28,062 nucleotides of DNA. Origin: Spirochaetaceae bacterium (GTDB lineage Bacteria > Spirochaetota > Spirochaetia > Treponematales > Breznakiellaceae). This document shows, one piece after another, positions 1 to 7,809 of the stretch. The translations under genes were made by a program, and so were the position numbers. The notes beneath the pieces were generated by a model. The model was not told where the DNA came from. It saw only the letters and a program-made list of their open reading frames with translations, and did no database searches. Position 1 is the stretch's first letter. Every line of letters starts with the position of its first letter. The stretch is from assembly GCA_031257995.1 (NCBI GenBank), contig JAIRNN010000322.1, forward strand, positions 1 through 28,062. The letters are read 5' to 3'.

Positions 1-211
1 TTATAGTGTGTATACGGCATCGTTTGCCTCCGATAGTTTGGGTGTGCAACTTTATACTGCCGTGTTTACGATGCCGTTTCTATACCTTTCTACTTTCGCA
101 CTTCAAAAAAAATCGGCCTTTTTTTTCGATAAAGTCTTTAAACGGGGGTAGTTTTTGATTCGGGATAAGTTGCATTTGTACAATGACGCGATCATTATCA
201 AAAGTAACAAC
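1..211. other. Gene-free left edge
   Basis: No supported gene is seen here. The stretch is AT-rich, with an A-run and a T-run around 105-128. A pair of 10-bp inverted arms (14-23 and 68-77) has a 44-base loop, which is too open to call a terminator. Confidence 0.4.
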
Positions 212-424
212 TCAATCTTTTTGAGCTGTCACAAAATTCAGTTGCTGTAAATTAGCGGGCTGTTCGCCAAATCCTAAATAGATGTTAGGTTGGGAGACAA
301 GAGAAGGCATCATAGCTAATTTTTCAAAACCCGGAGAAAACCTTGCAACCCATTCCGGTGTTCCTACAACACCATGAAAAAGAAAAAAGGTAAATTGATA
401 AAATGGCCGATATTCGATTAACAT
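212..424 (-). CDS. Small hypothetical protein, 70 aa
   Basis: I do not recognise this protein. The frame is open further upstream (to 520), but the ATG at 424 is preceded at good spacing by GAGGAGAAGT, a strong ribosome binding site, while the upstream ATG has none. This is the main reason to believe the gene. The 70-residue product is rich in aromatic residues (YRPFYQFTFFLF near the N-terminus) and has no clear signal peptide, membrane segment or known motif. It lies downstream of the response regulator on the same strand, about 150 bases away, so it could be cotranscribed. It may also be a fragment of a larger lost gene. Confidence 0.45.
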   Translation of the reverse strand: MLIEYRPFYQFTFFLFHGVVGTPEWVARFSPGFEKLAMMPSLVSQPNIYLGFGEQPANLQQLNFVTAQKD

Positions 425-571
425 ACTTCTCCTCAAAACATTCCCTTGTGGGAAACTGTCAAGAACACGCAAAAAGTCTCCGCAACAGGATAGGCCCCAA
501 AAAATGAAAAATTTAACCATGAACCATACAAACTGGGAACACGGTTCACCGCAGATGGCAAAGCATCCTTC

Positions 572-1252
572 TCAACGCCGGTTTGCGAGCCGGATTATTT
601 CAAAACGGTTCTTTACGCCCAATTTGAGGTAAATGGTGCTGACGTGGTTTTTGATCGTCTGCGAGGCGAGGTGCAGTTTTTTCGCGATTTCCTCGTTCTC
701 GTAGCCGATAGCGATGCAGGTAAAAATTTCCCGCTCGCGGGCGGTGAGGGTTTTGAGCCAGGGCAGCGTTTCCGTAGAGTCCGCCAGAATGCCTGAAGGC
801 TCATTGCCGTTATACTTCTGCTGCACTAATTTTCGGGCGATTTCGGGGGAGATTTGGATCACATTGTTTTTCAAGGCCCGGATCACGGTGATGAGTTCTG
901 TCGGGGAAATAGCTTTGAGTAAATAGCCCGACGCGCCCGCCAGGATCGCCGCCCGGACATATTCGTCCTCGTCGTAGGTGGACAGCATGATGATCTTGAT
1001 ATCGGGATGCGCACTTTTTATGAGGCCGACCGCCTCGATGCCGCCCATCTCCGGCATAAGCACATCCATGAGGATAATGTCCGGGTGTTCCCTCTCGGTG
1101 GCGGCCACCGCCTCCCTGCCGTTTGAAACGACCCCGATAACCGTCATGTCCTCCGCATAGTTGGCGAGAAAAGTGCTGAGACTTTCGATAATCAGCGTCT
1201 GATCATCGGCAAGCAGGATTTTAATCTTTGAATATTCCATATAAGTTGTCAT
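572..1252 (-). CDS. NarL/FixJ (LuxR)-type response regulator
   Basis: This is a two-component response regulator of 226 residues, the usual length. The receiver domain (about residues 9-125) has the acidic pair D16/D17, phospho-acceptor D63 in LMDVLMP, S91 and K113. The C-terminal LuxR-type helix-turn-helix (about 165-226) starts with LTAREREIF. It should bind DNA when phosphorylated, most likely by the sensor kinase encoded at 2376-3692 on the same strand. That gene would normally sit directly upstream, but here about 1.1 kb of repeats and a hicBA pair separates them. No good Shine-Dalgarno sequence precedes either the ATG at 1252 or the in-frame ATG at 1240, as if the original upstream sequence, or translational coupling to the kinase, has been lost. 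Target genes are unknown. Confidence 0.93.
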   Translation of the reverse strand: MTTYMEYSKIKILLADDQTLIIESLSTFLANYAEDMTVIGVVSNGREAVAATEREHPDIILMDVLMPEMGGIEAVGLIKSAHPDIKIIMLSTYDEDEYVRAAILAGASGYLLKAISPTELITVIRALKNNVIQISPEIARKLVQQKYNGNEPSGILADSTETLPWLKTLTAREREIFTCIAIGYENEEIAKKLHLASQTIKNHVSTIYLKLGVKNRFEIIRLANRR

Positions 1253-1287
1253 TATGACAGAAAGGGCGGGGGACGCTCAATACCGCA

Positions 1288-1560
1288 CCCGCAACCATTT
1301 ACTGGGGTAACGGCACTCTGGCACGATAGATATACCAGTGGTGTCATCGTTGGACGAGTGCCGGTTTGATAACCTGTCGGCTGGACAGGCGGTATTGAAG
1401 GCAGACAAAACAGAAGGATTGGCGGCAGGATGCGCATCTGCCGGTAAAAACCTTCCGCACCATAGGGTTAGGGCATCCTCTGTCGGAGGAACTCGCCTCT
1501 AACGTGCCCCCTGCCGACAAGATAACTTAACAGTACTCGTCCACCGAAGCCGACACGTTA
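1288..1560 (+). repeat. Direct repeat, left copy flanking hicBA
   Basis: This stretch starts at CCCGCAACCATTT and ends near GCCGACACGTTA. It closely matches 2118-2350 in the same orientation, including a long shared block from GTGCCGGTTTGATAACC through CATAGGGTTAGGGCATCC to CCCTGCCGACA. It carries about 40 extra bases near its start that the right copy lacks. The two copies bracket the hicBA genes. Confidence 0.85.
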
Positions 1561-1580
1561 CTACAGATAGGTACGATAAA

Positions 1581-1659
1581 CACAGATGAACACGGATTCC
1601 TTACACCATACTCCGCTTAATCTGTGAAATCCGGATAATCTGTGGTAAACCGTGATTAA
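1581..1659. repeat. CACAGAT-family dispersed repeat
   Basis: The sequence begins CACAGATGAACACGGATT and ends with AATCTGTGGTAAACCGTGATTAA, so the two sides can pair into an imperfect stem. Related copies lie at 3829-3902, 17990-18068 and 27431-27510, always between genes. Confidence 0.65.
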
Positions 1660-1711
1660 GCCTGCGGTTAAGGTTGGAACCCTTGCATACCACACTCTAT
1701 GAGTGTATTAT

Positions 1712-1897
1712 ATGGATATGGAATTGGAATATACCTACTATAAAGCGGAAGACGGTTTTTTTGTGGGTTGGTTTGATGACTTCCCTGAAGATGTAACCCA
1801 AGGGGAAACCCTTGAGGAGCTAGAAGAAATGCTTATGGATATGTACGAGTGTTTGAACCTCGTGAAATACCACAAAGGAAAACTGATTCTGGCATGA
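1712..1897 (+). CDS. hicB: HicB-like antitoxin
   Basis: This short protein (61 residues from the ATG at 1712) has the HicB partial-RNase H-like pattern: a tyrosine-rich strand, then EDGFFVGWFDDFPEDVTQG, then an acidic helix ETLEELEEMLMDM. HicB proteins neutralise HicA toxin and repress their own operon. This one ends soon after the core domain and has no obvious C-terminal DNA-binding domain. The start is uncertain: GTG 1703, ATG 1712 and ATG 1718 are all in frame and none has a clear ribosome binding site. Its stop overlaps the start of hicA by the ATGA arrangement at 1894-1897, so the two are translationally coupled in antitoxin-toxin order. The pair sits between two long direct repeats. 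Confidence 0.85.
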   Translation: MDMELEYTYYKAEDGFFVGWFDDFPEDVTQGETLEELEEMLMDMYECLNLVKYHKGKLILA

Positions 1898-2070
1898 AGA
1901 GGGTCGACTTGCTTCAGAATCTGAACCGGCAAGGGGTCGTTTGTACCCGTCATGGGGCAAAACATGACGTATACGTGCAGCCGCGAACCAACAAGGAAGC
2001 AGCCGTCCCCCGCCACGATGAAATCAACGAATATACCGCAAAGGCAATACTAAAAAAACTCTCCGGATAA
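1894..2070 (+). CDS. hicA: HicA-like mRNA interferase toxin
   Basis: The product is 58 residues, typical of HicA, with a double-stranded RNA-binding-like fold. HicA toxins cleave mRNA independently of the ribosome. The expected catalytic histidine is visible at H24 in RHGAKHDVYVQP, followed by the family's AVPRHDEINEYTAKAILKKL C-terminal strand and helix. The frame is open upstream to 1849, but the ATG at 1894 is chosen because it gives the normal HicA N-terminus (MKRVDLLQNL) and the 4-base ATGA overlap with hicB. The gene appears complete, so with HicB it forms an apparently functional type II toxin-antitoxin module on the strand opposite the flanking two-component genes. Confidence 0.87.
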   Translation: MKRVDLLQNLNRQGVVCTRHGAKHDVYVQPRTNKEAAVPRHDEINEYTAKAILKKLSG

Positions 2071-2117
2071 TCCGATAGATTATGGCATCCGATGAAGAAG
2101 CGAATACGCCGCCTGTC

Positions 2118-2350
2118 CCCGCAACCATTTTCTGGGGTAGTGTGTCGAGGCCGGAGTGCCGGTTTGATAACCTGTCGGCTGGACAGGCGGTATTGAAGGC
2201 AGGAAAAACAGAGGGATTGGCGGCAGGACGCGCATCTGCCGATAAAAACCTTCCGTCCCATAGGGTTAGGGCATCCCCTGTCGGAGGAACTCGCCCCTAA
2301 CGTGCTCCCTGCCGACACGACAACTAAACAGTCCCCGGCCTACCGACACG
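2118..2350 (+). repeat. Direct repeat, right copy flanking hicBA
   Basis: This is the second copy of the repeat at 1288-1560, in the same orientation. It runs from CCCGCAACCATTT to CCTACCGACACG. A related tail (GGCCTGCCGACACGTTA, about 2394-2410) follows and lies inside the 3' end of the kinase gene. Confidence 0.85.
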
Positions 2351-2375
2351 CAATCATAGTAATGGTACCGTAGCC

Positions 2376-3692
2376 CTACGGCAGCGGCTCTCCGGCCTGC
2401 CGACACGTTACCACATTAAATGATACAGTGCCCATCGGCACCAGCGGTATCGTTATCCTCAAGCGGAAGCCGCCTTCCTGCGGGGAGGATACGGCGAGGG
2501 TACCGCCAACCGACGCGAGCCGTTCTTCCATACCCGCAAGACCTATGCCTTTGACAATGTGTTCGGCACCGATGCCGTTGTCGGTGACGGTCATCGTGAA
2601 CTCGCGGGGGAATTCCCAAAACTGTATCTGGATACGGCTTGCTCGTCCGTGCCGTATCGAGTTGGTAAAGGATTCCTGGATGATTCGGGAAATGACCTTG
2701 TTCACGGCGAGGCCGTAGTCGTTCTTCATGTTGCCCGTTTCAACGGCGACTGTGATGCCCGTCACTTCTTCGAATATTTTTTTGAGCTGATAGATGGTCT
2801 CGACGCTCGTGTGGGAAGGTTCCCGTATCTTGCGGATCAGATGCAGGGTTTCCCGCGTGTCGTTCAGCCCCCGCGAAGCCAGCCCGCGTATCTGGTGAAA
2901 TATTTCCTGGGCATGCGCCGTCTCCAATTTGCTCCGGCTCACCGCCGCGTCGCTTACCAGAATGATGTTGCTGAAAGCGTAGCCGCAACTGTCGTGAAGA
3001 TCGCGGGTAAACCGCAGCCGCTCCTCCCGTACCGCCTCTTCGCCCCGCTCTTTGGCCAGCTCCTGCAACCGGTGGTTAAAGAGCATCAACCGCGTTTCCA
3101 CTAAGTTCAGGTGGGCGATTGTTTCCTTATCATACCGGTGCATGTCGATGCAGTAGCGCAACGTGATCATAAGCGCCGACACAACCGCCATGACGAGGAT
3201 CAGGATGCCCGTTTCCGCAGGTGAAGGCCGGACAAACGTGGCGCCTCCCAGAGACAGCCCCATAAAAGGCGGATGCGTGAAGAACAACAGAAAAAACAGT
3301 ATGCCGCACACCGACAAAGCGCACCCCCTTCGCGGCGGAAACACGAGGGACACCATCGTGAGGTAGGCAAGATAGATGAAAATCGTGACGGTAAAAAAAT
3401 CGTCCAGCGCATACACCGCAAGAACCGCCGCCCCCGCCCCGGCAACCAGATATATGCCCCAGAAGGGTGAAGATGCGGCAAAAATACCGCCAAACAGCAC
3501 CGCCGCATACACCCCAAAGGACAGGTAAAAGTTCCGCAGGAACACCACCCGGTTAAACGCTTCGTTGGCACTAAACGTTATGGGAATTTCGGCACCGGGG
3601 TGGTATTGCGAAGCGAACATAACCACCGCGCACAAGAGCAACGCAGTGACGAGTACGGAGGATAGGATGCTATACGGCCATTCTGGCTTCAT
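2376..3692 (-). CDS. Membrane sensor histidine kinase (HisKA_3 type)
   Basis: The product is 438 residues. The N-terminal half (about 1-180) holds several hydrophobic segments with little soluble sequence between them, so it is an integral membrane sensor of unknown signal. A HisKA_3 dimerisation domain follows, with phospho-acceptor H233 in TRDLHDSCGYAF. The ATPase domain has the N-box around E340/N344 (IIQESFTNSIRHG), the G1 box DNGIG at 371-375 and GIGLAGM at 382-388. This NarL-partner class pairs with the response regulator at 572-1252. The start has an excellent ribosome binding site, GAGGAGGT just before the ATG. The last 18 or so residues after the ATPase core (ending VVTCRQAGEPLP) look unrelated to the family and are encoded by sequence resembling the tail of the neighbouring repeat, so the original stop may have been replaced. 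Confidence 0.93.
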   Translation of the reverse strand: MKPEWPYSILSSVLVTALLLCAVVMFASQYHPGAEIPITFSANEAFNRVVFLRNFYLSFGVYAAVLFGGIFAASSPFWGIYLVAGAGAAVLAVYALDDFFTVTIFIYLAYLTMVSLVFPPRRGCALSVCGILFFLLFFTHPPFMGLSLGGATFVRPSPAETGILILVMAVVSALMITLRYCIDMHRYDKETIAHLNLVETRLMLFNHRLQELAKERGEEAVREERLRFTRDLHDSCGYAFSNIILVSDAAVSRSKLETAHAQEIFHQIRGLASRGLNDTRETLHLIRKIREPSHTSVETIYQLKKIFEEVTGITVAVETGNMKNDYGLAVNKVISRIIQESFTNSIRHGRASRIQIQFWEFPREFTMTVTDNGIGAEHIVKGIGLAGMEERLASVGGTLAVSSPQEGGFRLRITIPLVPMGTVSFNVVTCRQAGEPLP

Positions 3693-3793
3693 GGAACCTC
3701 CTCTGTCTTGGCGGCTATTTCCGCTTGCCCGAACCTTTTCGAGACAACCTTTACTATTATAGCATAATAAACAAGAAGGAATAGGGAAGAGTG

Positions 3794-3949
3794 GGGGAAG
3801 TCTCCCACTGTCAACAACTTAAGAATTTGTCCACAGATTACACAGATGAACACAGATTAAAAAAGTGGTTTGAAGTAAAAAATCCGGGTAATCTGTGGGC
3901 CTTTTTTATTTTCTATTTGCTTAACTTGTTGACAGTGGGAAGTCTCCCC
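3794..3949. repeat. Inverted-repeat element with CACAGAT core
   Basis: The outer arms 3794-3822 and 3921-3949 are nearly complementary (GGGGAAGTCTCCCACTGTC against its inverse). Inside them, CCACAGATTAC at 3831-3841 and GTAATCTGTGG at 3889-3899 form a second stem. The inner part is a copy of the CACAGAT family also seen at 1581, 17990 and 27431. The whole could fold into one long hairpin. It lies upstream of the kinase gene and of the second toxin-antitoxin pair. Confidence 0.75.
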
Positions 3950-4060
3950 CTCGCTCCAGACCGCCGCCCGCAAGCGGGCTTAGGGTCTTACGCTACCCCC
4001 TCTGCGGTGGGTCCGCCCCCGGCTCAATCACGACTTTATGGCTCTATTGACAATACGTAA
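3950..4060. repeat. GC-rich dispersed repeat, copy 1
   Basis: The block CTCGCTCCAGACCGCCGCCC, the palindrome CCCGCAAGCGGG, then CTTAGGGTCTTACGCTACCC and CCTCTGCGG matches, in inverse orientation, the sequence at 18070-18185. Shorter relatives are at 21290, 23115, 25285, 26165, 26535 and 27568. No coding potential is evident. Confidence 0.7.
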
Positions 4061-4094
4061 ATCCCGCATTATAGTATCACTCAAGGAGATGGTT

Positions 4095-4349
4095 ATGAAT
4101 ACAACATTAACATTACGCATTGATCAAGATGTCATAGAAAACGCGGAAAAGCATGCGAAAGAGCAAAAAAGAAGCGTTTCAACATTGGTTTAAGAATATT
4201 TATCTTCAATATCTTCATCGGCCAATCGAGAAAATGAATATGACACGCTGCGCCCAATAACAAAAGAACTGGCCGGAATAATCAAGGTAAATAAACATAC
4301 GGATTATAGAAATATTTTAACTGACGCATTAATGGAAAAATATACATGA
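4095..4349 (+). pseudogene. Antitoxin (RHH-like) with internal stop codon
   Basis: The frame starts at ATG 4095 behind a good ribosome binding site (AAGGAGAT) and reads MNTTLTLRIDQDVIENAEKH, the typical opening of a ribbon-helix-helix or DUF6364-like antitoxin. It meets TAA at 4191-4193 (codon 33) right after SVSTLV. The same frame then continues without another stop as EYLSSISSS... to TGA at 4347-4349, which overlaps the toxin ATG by ATGA. Related antitoxins usually read LVEEYL or LVENYL at this point, so a GAA-to-TAA change is the simplest explanation. The product would be an 84-residue antitoxin if repaired and a 32-residue stub as written. The toxin gene next door looks intact. Confidence 0.8.
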
Positions 4350-4789
4350 AAGAAAAACTCTTTTTTGACAATGATATTATTCTGGATATTTCTATTGAGC
4401 GGGATAAATTACTGGAAAATGATGTAAACGAGGCGGTAAAGTTAATAAATCTCATAGAATCCGGAAAATATGAAGGGTACATATCTACGATTATTTTTAC
4501 AAATACATACTATATCCAGAGAAAATTAAAAGATCATAATACGTCCATCAATTTTCTCAAGAAATTAAGGATCGTATTAACGGTGCTAAGTATGGATGAC
4601 AGCATAATACAAAAAGCATTAGAGTCGGGATTCAACGATTTTGAAGACGCGGTACAATATTTTACGGCAGTAGAAAATAAAATGGATTATATCATTGCCC
4701 GCAATACGGAAGATTATAAAAAATCAGCAATAAAAGTATATCCACCATCTCAATATTTACGAACCTCTGGACAAATTTTAACTTGTTGA
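4346..4789 (+). CDS. PIN-domain toxin (VapC-like)
   Basis: The product is 147 residues with the PIN ribonuclease fold, most like the COG5611/PIN_3 group. Visible active-site acids are D8 in FFDNDIILDI, the cluster D98/E100/D101 in NDFEDAVQY, and D123 in the ARNTEDY motif. The second acidic site of classic VapC is not obvious, which is common in this group. The gene begins by a 4-base ATGA overlap with the antitoxin frame, as in intact toxin-antitoxin operons, yet that antitoxin carries a stop codon. The final residues (GQILTC and the TGA) lie inside a 25-base inverted-repeat arm at 4769-4793, so the natural C-terminus may have been altered. The region is markedly more AT-rich than its neighbours, suggesting transfer. 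Confidence 0.85.
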   Translation: MKEKLFFDNDIILDISIERDKLLENDVNEAVKLINLIESGKYEGYISTIIFTNTYYIQRKLKDHNTSINFLKKLRIVLTVLSMDDSIIQKALESGFNDFEDAVQYFTAVENKMDYIIARNTEDYKKSAIKVYPPSQYLRTSGQILTC

Positions 4790-4793
4790 CAGT
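4769..4793. repeat. Right inverted-repeat arm of the PIN toxin unit
   Basis: The reverse complement of this arm, from ACTGTCAACAAG to ATTTGTCC, matches 3807-3832 with one substitution and one single-base gap. A partial third copy is at 3921-3936. The outer pair encloses the whole antitoxin-toxin module, about 985 bp end to end. Confidence 0.75.
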
Positions 4794-4855
4794 AACCGCG
4801 ATTGGCGGCGGTTAAACCGAAGCGGTTCTTGCGATTACATATATTCCATTATACC

Positions 4856-5298
4856 GAGGCTGTTTCAAAACCCCACGCAAACCTTGGACTGCCCGTATTT
4901 ACCTCCAGCCCTCAGTTGAATTTAACCGCTAAGGCGCCCAATGCCGCGCCCGAAACAGGCACAACGGTTGCGCATGGCGCAACTTGGGTTGTGCTAGGGG
5001 CGTTATACAATTACACAACACGGTGCGGCGCCAATAAAGGCCCCGCCTTTTTATTCAAGCATCAGTGCCGCAGTACTAAGGCGTAGAAGGTTTTTACCGA
5101 CAAATTCGCGTTCTATCGTCAATTGGTCTGTTTTGCAAGTGTTTAATAGTGCCTGAAAGCCGATGGGTTATCAAACCGGCAAACGCCATCCTTATCCGCC
5201 TCTGCGGTTTACTAACTGCCTTCGCCTTCGCGGTTAATTCCTTCTGCTTTGTCAACTGACAGAAATACCCCAATATAAATGAGTTTTGGAACAGGCTT
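4856..5298. repeat. TIR-bounded repeat element, copy 1 (nested insert)
   Basis: The left end is GAGGCTGTTTCAAAAC and the right end GTTTTGGAACAGGCTT is its near inverse, which marks a MITE-like non-autonomous element. The interior shares CCCTCAGTTGAATTTAACCG, AGAAGGTTTTTACCG and CTTCGCGGTTAATTCCTTCT with the copy at 9550-9817. An extra block of about 147 bp (4937-5083) sits between two AAGGCG hexamers that are only three bases apart in copy 2. The block contains CCCAATGCCGCGCCCGAAAC, which belongs to another dispersed family. No gene is seen in this stretch. Confidence 0.78.
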
Positions 5299-5319
5299 TA
5301 CCATTATTTTTCTATCCGT

Positions 5320-7754
5320 TCACTTTTTCCTCCAGTCTAAACAAATATCCGCATGGGGGATCCCGTCCGCAAAAACGGAAACGGTACTCTCCTCATGTAC
5401 GCCGGTGTTGATTAACACATAGACCATCAGCCGTCCCTTGTAGAACCGCCTCCGGGGAGCGGCGCATGCGTCACAGTCCGCGATGTCACCGTTTTCGATT
5501 CCCAGGAGTCTTCCATGTCCGGTAACGGAAACATGAACCATAAGATTCGTCGCGGTACACAGGCGGTTATTTTGATCCAATGCCTCCACTTCAATTTGGG
5601 CTATTCTGTAGCCGTCGGCCACAACGTTTCCTGTGCTGCCGTTCGCGCTCCGCCATTCGCGGAGATGCAAGAGAACTGCGGGCAGCGTCGATTGCAAAGT
5701 GTCGGAAAGGTCAACGCCAATGCCCGCAACGCTCAATCCTCCCCGTTCAAAGGGAATACTCCAGACTATGTACCCGTATTCGTCATTACGCCTGCCAATG
5801 CCAATACTCTTGCCGTTATGAAAAAGCTCCGCTTCAGCAAGGTTGGTATAACAGACGACCTCTATGGGAGCGCCCGGCTGATAATCCCATGAACGAAAGA
5901 GTTCCCAACTCTGGATTTCACCAGCCGCCGTTCCCGCCGCTTCCGGACGGGTGGCAAGGTAAAGAAGGGGGCTGTCGCTCCAAAGGGACTTGCGCCTAAA
6001 GTAAGCGATTTTTTCATTGCCCGCAGTATCCAGAAGACCGCCGCCGGAACCACGCACAGGCCAGCCTTTGGCTTCGCCCAAAAAATCTACGCCGGTCCAC
6101 AAGAACTGCGCGCTGATATACTCGTTATCCCGTACCGCATTCCATGCGGCGATGCTATGACCGTTCTCGCTGCCCAAAATCGGCAGGGTCGGAAAACGCC
6201 GGTGGTCGTCCTCATACAGATGTTCCTTGTAGTTGTAGCCCACCACGTCCAGACTGTCAAAGATGCCCAACTGGGAGGACAATTCCGGGAATGCGGCGGC
6301 AAGCAGGACGGGCCGGGTTGGATCGTGCCGCTTTACAATGGCCGCCAGCTTCACGGCGATGGGCGCAAGGCGTTCCATGTTGGGTCTGTTCCGGTTGAAC
6401 ACCGTTTCCTCCTTTGGTTTTCCGGCATCGTTGTTTCCGGTCATCTCCGTGAACAGCGGATGCGTATACGGATCATTGGGGTAATCTATTTCATTCCCGA
6501 TGCTCCACATAATGACGCAGGGGTGATTCCGGTCGCGGATAACCATATCCGCAAGATCCTGTTCATGCCATTGGGGAAAGTCTTCGCTGTACCCCTGATG
6601 AACCGGGGGATAGACGTTGTGACCCCCTGTCCATTTGTTTTTGCAGCCTTCCCATTCGTCAAAAGCCTCGTCCATGACCAAAAATCCCATCTCATCACAA
6701 AGATCGTACAATTCGGGCATGTGGGGATTGTGGCTGGTTCTGATCGCGTTGCACCCCATCTCTTTTAGTTTTTCAAGACGCCGCCGCCACACATCGGGCC
6801 ATACCGCCGCGCCCAGGCAGCCCGCGTCATGGTGAAGGCAGACACCCTTCATCTTGACGGGCTTTCCGTTGAGAAAAAATCCGGCGTTGGGATCGAATTT
6901 GATGGTACGAAAGCCTGTCCTAAGGGGAGGTGTACGAGAGACGACTTTTCCCCCGCCCTCAAGATAGAGTTCCATGGTAAGCGTATACAGATGCGGCGTT
7001 TCCGGGGACCAGAGCCGGGGAAAGGGAACCCTGACTTCCACCTCAAAGGGAACCGCGCCGTCTGCGTCCGGGGCGGTGACAACGGCTTCCGGCGAGCGCA
7101 ATTCCTCCGTGTTTCCGGCAAAAGCGCCTTTACCAGAAAATATGCGGGCGGCGTGGCCGTGGAACCATCACCGCAACAGAGCGGACCCGTGATCGTCCCG
7201 GCAATGCGGAGCAGGGCTTCATCCTCCATATAATCGGTACGCAGCGACAGGGAACTTTCATCAACAGAAAAACGATCATAGAAGCGGAGATATACGGTGC
7301 GGTATATGCCGGAACCGGTATACCACCGGGAATCGGCGATGTCCTCATGCGAAACCTTTACGGCGATAACATTGTCCCCGTCCCGCAGACAGTGGGAAAT
7401 AGCGTAACGGAAAACGGCGTACCCGGATGGCCGTTTGCCGAGGTAATAGCCGTTGCACCAGACTTGGCTGTTTTTATAAATGCCGTCAAAACAGACGTAC
7501 GCTGGTTTTCCCTTCCAATCTTCAGGCGGACGGAACACATGGCGATACCAGCCGGTTCCTCCGGGAAGATACCCCGTGCCGCTTGAATAGACGGTGGAAA
7601 ATGAAAACGACACCGCCCAATCATGGGGAACAACTATGTCTTCCCAATCGTGGTCGTCAAACCCGCCCTGTGAGATATGCTGTGAATCAAAATCCCCGGC
7701 CTCCCCCGCCGAAACGAGGGAAAATTTCCATTCACGTAGATTTACAATGTTCAT
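5320..7754 (-). CDS. GH2 glycosidase (beta-galactosidase-like), frameshifted
   Basis: This is a glycoside hydrolase family 2 enzyme of about 810 residues in two frames. The N-terminal jelly-roll is read to about 7124 and the rest from about 7118 in another frame. At the A4 run at 7120-7123, one added base would join VKALF to AGNTEELRSPEA smoothly. The TIM barrel shows TSHNPHMPELYDLCDEMGF, the acid/base glutamate in WSIGNEIDYP (codon 6490-6492), and a likely nucleophile glutamate in ILGSENGHS. The C-terminus has the extra beta domains of GalB-like enzymes (DUF4982-like). There is no signal peptide, so it should act in the cytoplasm on imported oligosaccharides. ATG 7754 is preferred over 7775 because AAGGAGA lies correctly before it. 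It is the last gene of the sugar operon. The exact substrate (beta-galactoside, beta-glucuronide or other) cannot be read from the sequence. Confidence 0.88.
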
Positions 7755-7809
7755 TGCCGGTTCTCCTTGCGCCATTGATATTCAATCGGGCATTAACAGA
7801 AGGTGTCCG

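Noticed and set aside
14..77. 10-bp inverted arms near the left edge as a terminator
   Set aside because: A 44-base loop and no T-run next to the stem.
4802..5086. 94-codon plus-strand open frame after the PIN toxin
   Set aside because: It lies inside the TIR-bounded repeat element and its sequence is shared with gene-free repeat copies.
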